Origin: CAKTOF01 sp964523945
Lineage (GTDB): Bacteria > Bacillota > Clostridia > Oscillospirales > Oscillospiraceae
Direction of reading: 5' to 3'
Assembly: GCA_964523945.1 (NCBI GenBank)
Contig: CAZGBU010000071.1
Span: 1-11,167, forward strand
DNA: 11,167 bases
A program made the translations under genes and the position numbers. The notes under the pieces are model-generated. The model was given only the letters and a program-made list of their open reading frames with translations. It was not told the origin of the DNA and did no database searches. The stretch's first letter is position 1. Each line of letters opens with the position of its first letter. Positions 6,555-11,167 of the stretch are shown one piece after another.

Positions 6555-8033
6555 ATGATGCAGAGGATCAAGACGGACGTTGCCGTGTTGGGCGCGGGGC
6601 CGGCGGGGCTGGCCGCTGCGCTGCGTGCGGCACAGCTGGGATTGACCGTCGACCTGTTTGAAAAGACGGAAAAGCACGGCGGTGTGCATTCGGGCGGCAT
6701 TGGCCCGTTCGCTGCCGGCTCGCACATCCAGAAAAAGTGCGGGATGACAGAGGGTACGGTGGAAAATGCATATCGTTATCTGATGAATTTCACCCATGCG
6801 ACCAGCGACGCACGGCTTGCGTCGGCCTATATCCGCAAGACGGCATTTATGATCCAGTGGCTTGAGGACCTCGGCGTAATCTTCTCCGATCCGGCGACTT
6901 GTCCGTTCAGCCCGCCGGGCGACCGCGCGCACTATTGCCACACCTATGACCCCAGCCCGGAGTTCCCGGGCGTGGAGCGGTATCTTCCCGACCTCTTAAT
7001 GAAGCGCATCCGCGAGCAGCCCGGTGTTACCGTGCACTTTTGTGCTGCGGGTAAGCGACTCGAGACGGATGGGGGCACAGTGACCGGCCTGATTGTCCGG
7101 ACGGCGGGCGGGGAGGAGATTGCGGTGACGGCAAAGGCGGTTGTCATCGCGACCGGCGGCTTTATGGGCAATCCGGAGCTGCTGAAGCGCTACACCACCT
7201 ATGAAAACAACAAGACTGTTTTTTTCTCCTGCCAGCGTCCGAATATCTGCGGCGACGGCATGCAGATGGCATGGGAGATTGGCGCGGGGCGCAGCGAGAT
7301 GATGCTCGATGTGTACAAAGGGATGCCGATCTACTGCGGCCCGATGGGGACGAAGCCGGAATGGTCGCTGCTGGCAGACCCGAACCTGATGGTCAACAGC
7401 CGCGGCGAGCGCTTTATTGACGAGACGTGCGAGCGCTACTATCTGGCCAACGCCATCCACCGCCAGCCGGGCGGCTATGCCTACCTGATCACGGCGAGCA
7501 GCGTGACCGATGCGTTCAAAACCGGCGGCGTCAGCTTTCTGATGCCGGCGGACGCGGCGCCGCCGCTGACCGACGTGGAGGACATTGTGGCGGAGGCAAG
7601 GCAGCTGGAATATCCATATATTTTTGCCGCGGACTCGGTGGCCGAGCTGGCGGTGCAGCTCGGCGTCGATCCGTCGATCCTGGAGCAGACGGTGCGCGAA
7701 TACAATGCCGCATGCGAGACGGGGTACGACGAGATTTTCTTCAAGAAGGAGCATCTGAAGAAGCTGACCGGTCCGCGCTGGTATGCGGCACAGTTCTATG
7801 TAGACAGCTTCGGTGCGCTCGGCGGATTGAAAATCAATGACAAAACAGAGGTTGTGCGGGATGATATGACGCCGATCCCTGGGCTCTACGGCGCCGGCTC
7901 TGAAGCCAACAGCCTGTATGCAGGCACCTATCCGGGGGAACTGTCCGGCAATACGTCGGGCTTTGCATATACCACCGGTATCATGGCGGCCGAACACGCC
8001 GCCGCTTACATTGGCGCAAATGGAACAGCATAA
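6555..8033 (+). CDS. FAD-dependent oxidoreductase, fumarate reductase/ketosteroid dehydrogenase-like
   Basis: A 492-residue soluble flavoenzyme of the FAD-binding-2 superfamily (fumarate reductase flavoprotein, ketosteroid dehydrogenase and relatives). The N-terminal Rossmann motif is VLGAGPAGLAAALRAAQLGL, with Glu36 to bind the ribose. Further motifs are the ATGGF turn (199-203), GDGMQMAWEIGA (233-244), NSRGERFIDE (281-290), and the C-terminal FAD segment IPGLYGAGSE (441-450). The middle part (about 240-400) would be the substrate-binding capping domain. There is no signal peptide, no heme-binding CxxCH and no FMN-binding domain, so it is cytosolic and uses a separate electron donor. The usual GGNxLG near the C-terminus is replaced by SGNTSGFAYTTG, so it is not a standard fumarate reductase; the substrate is unknown. 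Two tandem ATGs (6555, 6558) are possible starts; AGGGG is 4 or 7 bases away, which slightly favours the second. Confidence 0.87.
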   Translation: MMQRIKTDVAVLGAGPAGLAAALRAAQLGLTVDLFEKTEKHGGVHSGGIGPFAAGSHIQKKCGMTEGTVENAYRYLMNFTHATSDARLASAYIRKTAFMIQWLEDLGVIFSDPATCPFSPPGDRAHYCHTYDPSPEFPGVERYLPDLLMKRIREQPGVTVHFCAAGKRLETDGGTVTGLIVRTAGGEEIAVTAKAVVIATGGFMGNPELLKRYTTYENNKTVFFSCQRPNICGDGMQMAWEIGAGRSEMMLDVYKGMPIYCGPMGTKPEWSLLADPNLMVNSRGERFIDETCERYYLANAIHRQPGGYAYLITASSVTDAFKTGGVSFLMPADAAPPLTDVEDIVAEARQLEYPYIFAADSVAELAVQLGVDPSILEQTVREYNAACETGYDEIFFKKEHLKKLTGPRWYAAQFYVDSFGALGGLKINDKTEVVRDDMTPIPGLYGAGSEANSLYAGTYPGELSGNTSGFAYTTGIMAAEHAAAYIGANGTA

Positions 8034-8246
8034 ACCGGATGCCCCCGGATGCAATGCATCCGGGGGCGCATCCTGCGGGGCGGCCGGATGCGGCTGTTCC
8101 CGCCGCGCAGACCCGCAGGTTCGGTTTTTGGATTGTCAGCCGGCGCATTTCTGTGCGCCGGGCAGTCACGAGAGACGGCAATCGGTTCACCCGGGAGCAC
8201 CGGGGCTTTCAGCTGCTGTCAGAGCGCAGGCGGGGCCTGCTTACTT
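8034..8246. other. Noncoding, hairpin-rich intergenic stretch up to the assembly gap
   Basis: I see no gene here; the open frames crossing it read through the gap or lack ribosome binding sites and recognisable protein. It holds inverted repeats: 8041-8067 (12 bp, described separately), GCGGC/GCCGC at 8090-8094/8102-8106, CCGGCGCA/TGCGCCGG at 8140-8147/8154-8161, and GCAGGC/GCCTGC at 8226-8231/8235-8240. None is followed by a clear T run. Confidence 0.6.
8041..8067. terminator. Strong GC-rich hairpin after the FAD oxidoreductase gene
   Basis: GCCCCCGGATGC (8041-8052) pairs perfectly with 8056-8067 around an AAT loop, 7 bases after the stop codon. ATCC at 8070-8073 can extend the stem by pairing with GGAT at 8037-8040, leaving a small bulge. 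There is no T tract, so it may act as a 3' end stabiliser or a non-canonical terminator instead of a classical one. Confidence 0.5.
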
Positions 8247-8256
8247 NNNNNNNNNN
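8247..8256. other. Assembly gap (ten N)
   Basis: Ten N mark a scaffold join of unknown true length. The gap interrupts the 3' end of the spore-protein gene on the minus strand, and any gene or repeat inside it is invisible. Confidence 0.99.
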
Positions 8257-8443
8257 TGTTGCGCTCGTACGCCTCGATCATTTTCTTGACCATCTGGCCG
8301 CCGACAGAGCCGGCCTCGCGGCTGGTCAGGTCGCCGTTGTAGCCCTGCTTCAGGTTAACACCAACCTCAGAGGCGGCTTCCATCTTAAACTTGTCGAGTG
8401 CCTCGCGGGCTTCCGGTACGACTGCATTGTTGCTGGTTTTCAT
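8257..8443 (-). CDS. Alpha/beta-type small acid-soluble spore protein (3' end in gap)
   Basis: The 62 visible residues match the alpha/beta SASP family, which coats and protects DNA in dormant spores and is degraded at germination by the Gpr protease. The pattern is clear: VVPEAREALDKFKMEAASEV with a Gpr-type cleavage region (E-A-A-S-E-V-G), then GVNLKQGYNGDLTSREAGSV, then GGQMVKKMIEAYERN. I chose the ATG at 8443 because AAGGAG lies 10 bases upstream; a TTG at 8452 is only one base from that site. The gene runs into the N gap. On the far side the minus strand begins AAG TAA, so the true protein could end one or a few residues later. Forespore sigma-factor control is expected for the family, but I could not find a convincing SigG promoter. 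Confidence 0.9.
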
Positions 8444-8586
8444 ACTGATCAATCTCCTTACAAATTGATTTGTTGGGTACCGCAGTCATAGGTTTTCCGA
8501 AAATAATGCGACGATACGGGGTAATTTTTTTCATTCCTGGCGGAAATCACGCCCGCTGGATGACCGCTCCGTGCAGTATCTCGTAC

Positions 8587-8615
8587 TTGACGGTGCGCAG
8601 GAAAAACGATATAAT
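8587..8615 (+). promoter_or_regulatory. SigA-type promoter of the malic enzyme gene
   Basis: TTGACG (8587-8592) and a perfect TATAAT (8610-8615) are 17 bases apart. Transcription would start near 8622, about 45 bases before the ATG. Confidence 0.85.
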
Positions 8616-8624
8616 ATGTATAAA

Positions 8625-8651
8625 TGTAAAACCCAATTTTACAAAGTAAAA
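8625..8651 (+). promoter_or_regulatory. Operator-like repeated half-sites at the malic enzyme transcription start
   Basis: TGTAAAA (8625-8631) and TTTTACA (8637-8643) form a perfect inverted repeat with a 5-base spacer. A third half-site, GTAAAA (8646-8651), follows, so the central TTTTAC forms dyads on both sides and the outer two GTAAAA copies are 20 bases apart. The position at about +4 to +30 suits a repressor. The regulator is not identified; the AT-rich stem would be weak as an RNA hairpin. Confidence 0.5.
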
Positions 8652-8666
8652 AACGGAGGGAAAGCT

Positions 8667-9842
8667 ATGACGATTGCAGAAGAAAGCTTGGCGTTGCACT
8701 ACGAAAAAAAGGGCAAAATTGAAGTCGTACCGACCGTGTCGGTAAAAGACGCGCGCGATCTGTCGCTGGCGTACACACCGGGTGTGGCACAGCCGTGCCT
8801 GGAAATCCAGAAAGACGTCAACAAATCCTATGAGCTGACACGCCGGTGGAACATGTGCCTGGTCGTGACCGACGGGTCGGCGGTGCTCGGCCTCGGCGAT
8901 ATCGGTCCGGAAGCTGGAATGCCGGTGATGGAGGGCAAGTGCGTCCTATTTAAGGCGTTTGGCGGCGTCGATGCGTTCCCGCTCTGCATCCGCAGCAAGG
9001 ACGTCGACGAATTTGTCCGCACCGTTTCGCTGATTGCCGGCAGCTTTGGCGGCGTCAACCTCGAGGACATCGCCGCGCCGCGCTGCTTCGAGATTGAGAA
9101 CAAGCTCAAGGCGTGCTGCGACATCCCGATCCTCCACGACGATCAGCACGGCACTGCCACCATCACGCGCGCCGGCGTGACCAACGCGCTGAAGGCTGTC
9201 GGCAAGCAGAAAGACGCTGTCCGTGTGGTCATCAACGGCGCAGGTGCAGCTGCGATCTCGATCTGCCGCCTGCTGATCTCGGCCGGCTTTTCGGATATTA
9301 CGCTCTGTGACCGCACCGGCGCGGTCTATGAAGGCCGCCCGACTGGCATGAATCCGGTCAAAGAAGAAATTGCCAAGCAGACCAACCGCAGCCATCGTGA
9401 AGGCAAGCTGGCCGACGTAGTCGCCGGCGCCGACGTGTTCATCGGCGTGTCCGGGCCGGGGGTGCTGACGACGGAGATGGTCAAAACGATGGCGCCTGAT
9501 GCAATTGTATTTGCCTGTGCCAATCCGACGCCAGAGATTTATCCGGACGAGGCGAAAGCCGGCGGCGCGGCTGTCATCGCGACGGGACGCAGCGATTTCC
9601 CCAACCAGATCAACAACGTTTTGGCGTTCCCAGGCGTGTTCCGCGGGGCGTTCGACGTACGTGCAAGTGACATCAACGAGCCGATGAAGCTTGCCGCCGC
9701 GCAGGCGCTGGCCAGCCTGATTCCCGACGAGGAACTCAGCGCCGACAACATCATTCCGAAAGCCTTTGACCCGCGCGTTGCCAGCACGGTGGCCGCGGCG
9801 GTCGCCGAGGCAGCCCGCACGTCCGGCGTGGCGCGCATCTGA
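8667..9842 (+). CDS. NAD(P)-dependent malic enzyme (decarboxylating)
   Basis: A 391-residue cytosolic enzyme that oxidatively decarboxylates L-malate to pyruvate and CO2 with a divalent metal. The length fits the short bacterial form, without a C-terminal phosphotransacetylase-like domain. The N-terminal malic domain has SLAYTPGVAQPC with the catalytic Tyr36, GKCVLFKAFGGVDAFPL with the catalytic Lys91, and EDIAAPRCFEIE (133-144) with HDDQHGTA (157-164) for metal and substrate. The NAD(P)-binding domain has INGAGAAAISICRLL (189-203), CANPTPEI (284-291) and GRSDFPNQINNVLAFPGVFR (307-326). I chose the ATG at 8667 because GGAGGG lies 6 bases upstream, and an earlier in-frame ATG at 8571 lies before the promoter. 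NAD versus NADP preference cannot be decided by eye. It is the first gene of a probable unit with the M24-fold gene 61 bases downstream. Confidence 0.95.
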   Translation: MTIAEESLALHYEKKGKIEVVPTVSVKDARDLSLAYTPGVAQPCLEIQKDVNKSYELTRRWNMCLVVTDGSAVLGLGDIGPEAGMPVMEGKCVLFKAFGGVDAFPLCIRSKDVDEFVRTVSLIAGSFGGVNLEDIAAPRCFEIENKLKACCDIPILHDDQHGTATITRAGVTNALKAVGKQKDAVRVVINGAGAAAISICRLLISAGFSDITLCDRTGAVYEGRPTGMNPVKEEIAKQTNRSHREGKLADVVAGADVFIGVSGPGVLTTEMVKTMAPDAIVFACANPTPEIYPDEAKAGGAAVIATGRSDFPNQINNVLAFPGVFRGAFDVRASDINEPMKLAAAQALASLIPDEELSADNIIPKAFDPRVASTVAAAVAEAARTSGVARI

Positions 9843-9857
9843 GCGCGCAGGTCAACC

Positions 9858-9877
9858 GGCCGCGCCCCGGCGCGGCC
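9858..9877 (+). other. GC-only hairpin between malic enzyme and M24-fold genes
   Basis: GGCCGCGC (9858-9865) pairs with GCGCGGCC (9870-9877) around a CCCG loop, 16 bases after the malic enzyme stop. There is no T tract, so it is more likely an mRNA stabiliser or partial attenuator within a shared transcript than a terminator. The gene behind it has its own ribosome binding site. Confidence 0.6.
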
Positions 9878-9903
9878 AATCCGGAACGAAAGGATATTGT
9901 ATT

Positions 9904-11100
9904 ATGCCCGAAACAAGACTGATCGGTCCGCGCTATAAATACCCGATTTCCGACGCCGAGCTTGATCGCCGTTTGGCCGCTGTCCGTGCGGCGATGGCGA
10001 AAGAGTCGATCGATTGCATTCTGACGCAGAATCACTGCCCGATTTTCGATGCGGGCATCCGCTATTTTATTGACCAGCCGACGGGCGCGTACTCTTCGTC
10101 GCTGCTGGTGCCGGCCGAGGGCGGCATGGTCGTGCTGATCCACGGACCGGAGAGCGATCAGAGCATCAATCCGCCCTGGGCGCGCAATTGTGAGAAAGTT
10201 TTCACGAAACCGTACTGTCAGCCGTTCAGCTTTACCGACGACATGGCGGCGGAAGTGTTCGTGCGTGAAATCCGCGAAAAGGGCTACCGTAAGGTTGGCC
10301 TGTTCGGCCTGCAGTTCATCAGCCTGAGCTTTGGCGAGCACCTCAAACAATCCCTGCCGGGGGTGGAATTTGTCGACTTCTCGCGCCAGTTCAGCGCGAT
10401 CAAAGCGGTTAAAAGCGCCGAAGAGTGGGAACTGATCGCCAAAACGACCGCCATCCATGACCAGCTCATGGCCACGGTGCCGGCGCTGCTGCGCCCGGGC
10501 CGGCAGGAGCAGGAGATCCGCTCCGACATTGAGCGCATGGCGCTCAACCTGGGCTGCGATGCGATTGGCAATCTGGCAGTTGCCAGTGCGCCGGCTGGTG
10601 AGCGCGCGATGTTCACACCGCACTTCAATGAAAATCGGATTGTCGAGCCGGGCGATACGCTCAGCGTGATGATTGAGGTCGCCGGCCCCGGCGGTATCTA
10701 CGGCGAGCTCTCGCGCACGTTCTGCCTGACTCGCCCGTGGGACAGTCTGCTTGATCTGTACAAGATTGCGCGCGACTGCCAGCATGCAGTTGCTGAGGCA
10801 ATGAAGCCCGGCGTGACCGGGCGGGAGATTGAAGCGGTCTATAACCGGTTTGTCACCCGCTATGGCCTCGCAGAAAACGCGCGCTTCATCGGCCACAGCC
10901 AGGGTTATGACATGATGGAGAGCCCGGCGCTGTGCGGCGGTGAGGATATGGTCATTCAGGAGGATATGTATTTTGCAATCCATCCGGAACTTGACCGCGG
11001 CAATGATTTTGCCAATGCGTGCGACAATTTCCGTGTCACAAAAGATGGTGCAGTTCTGTTGGCGAAAACGCCGCAGCAGGTCTTTTTTGTGGAGACCTGA
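9904..11100 (+). CDS. M24 (creatinase/prolidase-fold) family protein with altered metal site
   Basis: A 398-residue protein with a creatinase-like N-domain (about 20-160) and a C-terminal pita-bread M24 domain (about 175-395), resembling Xaa-Pro aminopeptidases. The fold is recognisable from AIKAVKSAEEWELI, VASAPAGERAMFTPH (His240), EPGDTLSVMIEVAGPGG, GELSRTF, GHSQGYDMMESP and RVTKDG. However, the peptidase ligands Asp-Asp-His-Glu-Glu align here with Glu258, Glu268, His331, His360 and Cys373 (with Asp374 beside it), so four of five differ. A normal dinuclear metallopeptidase is therefore unlikely. A metal-free creatinase-like hydrolase or another amidine, amide or carbon-sulfur chemistry is possible. 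No signal peptide is seen. The ATG at 9904 follows AAAGGA by 9 bases; an in-frame upstream start at 9766 lies inside the malic enzyme gene. It is probably cotranscribed with the malic enzyme gene. Confidence 0.83.
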   Translation: MPETRLIGPRYKYPISDAELDRRLAAVRAAMAKESIDCILTQNHCPIFDAGIRYFIDQPTGAYSSSLLVPAEGGMVVLIHGPESDQSINPPWARNCEKVFTKPYCQPFSFTDDMAAEVFVREIREKGYRKVGLFGLQFISLSFGEHLKQSLPGVEFVDFSRQFSAIKAVKSAEEWELIAKTTAIHDQLMATVPALLRPGRQEQEIRSDIERMALNLGCDAIGNLAVASAPAGERAMFTPHFNENRIVEPGDTLSVMIEVAGPGGIYGELSRTFCLTRPWDSLLDLYKIARDCQHAVAEAMKPGVTGREIEAVYNRFVTRYGLAENARFIGHSQGYDMMESPALCGGEDMVIQEDMYFAIHPELDRGNDFANACDNFRVTKDGAVLLAKTPQQVFFVET

Positions 11101-11113
11101 ACACAGTACATAA

Positions 11114-11163
11114 GACTGGCCCGTAATAGGAAAACCGACTGCCGAAGTTGGAATCGGGCGGTC
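11114..11163. other. Two-part stem structure downstream of the M24-fold gene
   Basis: GACTG-G-CCCG (11114-11123) can pair with 11155-11163 (nine pairs, one bulge, one G-T). Inside it CCGAC (11135-11139) can pair with GTTGG (11147-11151). No T run follows before the window ends, so I cannot say whether it is a terminator, a leader element or chance. Confidence 0.25.
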
Positions 11164-11167
11164 AGAC

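Noticed and set aside
6555..8033. FAD oxidoreductase as an ApbE substrate
   Set aside because: It has no signal peptide, no FMN-binding domain and no acceptor motif, so extracytoplasmic FMN attachment is not supported.
6996..8054. Minus-strand open frame (352 codons) opposite the FAD oxidoreductase gene
   Set aside because: The opposite strand encodes an unmistakable flavoprotein with the GAGPAG motif, and this frame has unnatural composition.
8039..8491. Plus-strand open frames crossing the N gap
   Set aside because: They contain unknown residues across the gap and run antisense to the clear SASP gene, with no recognisable product.
8458..8560. Forespore SigG promoter for the SASP gene
   Set aside because: I scanned the minus strand for G-N-A-T-R and C-A-N-N-N-T-R boxes at proper spacing and found only partial matches.
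8571..8666. Longer malic enzyme start at the ATG at 8571
   Set aside because: It lies upstream of the TTGACG/TATAAT promoter, and the extra residues do not resemble malic enzymes. GGAGGG points to 8667.
9751..10983. Long minus-strand open frame (410 codons) opposite the M24-fold gene
   Set aside because: No protein family is recognisable, and it covers the malic enzyme end and most of the M24-fold gene. It is an antisense shadow in GC-rich DNA.
1..11167. CRISPR arrays, insertion sequences, tRNA or rRNA genes, phage or defence genes
   Set aside because: I saw no regularly spaced repeats, transposase or integrase motifs, or rRNA sequence, and no tRNA cloverleaf. The layout is ordinary chromosomal.

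Overview
The window looks like chromosomal DNA from a GC-rich, spore-forming member of the Bacillota, most likely a clostridial lineage of the Oscillospiraceae/Ruminococcaceae kind (the family is inference). The evidence is the rplU-rpmA-obgE order, an alpha/beta-type small acid-soluble spore protein, strong SigA-type promoters, classical GGAGG ribosome binding sites, an AraC regulator of clostridial architecture, and an ApbE + NusG_II pair. A run of ten N at 8247-8256 shows a draft assembly scaffold.

Layout. (1) 66-1670 (+): an extracytoplasmic solute-binding lipoprotein of the peptide/nickel ABC family. No permease or ATPase genes are in view. (2) 1711-1740: a perfect 13-bp hairpin between convergent genes. 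(3) 1788-4443 (-): a three-gene unit read leftwards, apbE-type FAD:protein FMN transferase, then a membrane-anchored NusG domain II protein (4-bp overlap), then an AraC-type regulator. (4) 4475-4539: two consensus promoters fire in opposite directions from a shared palindrome. One drives apbE and the other drives the ribosomal-protein operon. (5) 4546-5290 (+): an L21-leader-like 5' UTR, rplU, rpmA and a strong intrinsic terminator. (6) 5311-8033 (+): obgE followed 23 bp later by a soluble FAD-dependent oxidoreductase. (7) 8034-8246: noncoding, rich in hairpins, then the assembly gap. (8) 8257-8443 (-): an SASP gene cut by the gap. (9) 8587-11100 (+): a consensus promoter with operator-like repeats, an NAD(P)-dependent malic enzyme, an intergenic hairpin, and a creatinase/prolidase-fold (M24) protein.

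Biology. ApbE and NusG_II are envelope-facing partners associated with covalent flavinylation and membrane redox complexes. The soluble flavoenzyme and malic enzyme add redox and central carbon functions. The ribosomal genes and Obg are housekeeping. No dramatic new system such as a defence island, CRISPR array or mobile element is visible. The most interesting points are an Obg lacking about 20 residues of its glycine-rich N-domain, an M24 protein that has lost four of the five family metal ligands, an L27 without the usual Bacillota N-terminal extension and without the prp protease gene, the back-to-back palindromic promoters, and the repeated half-sites just downstream of the malic enzyme promoter.
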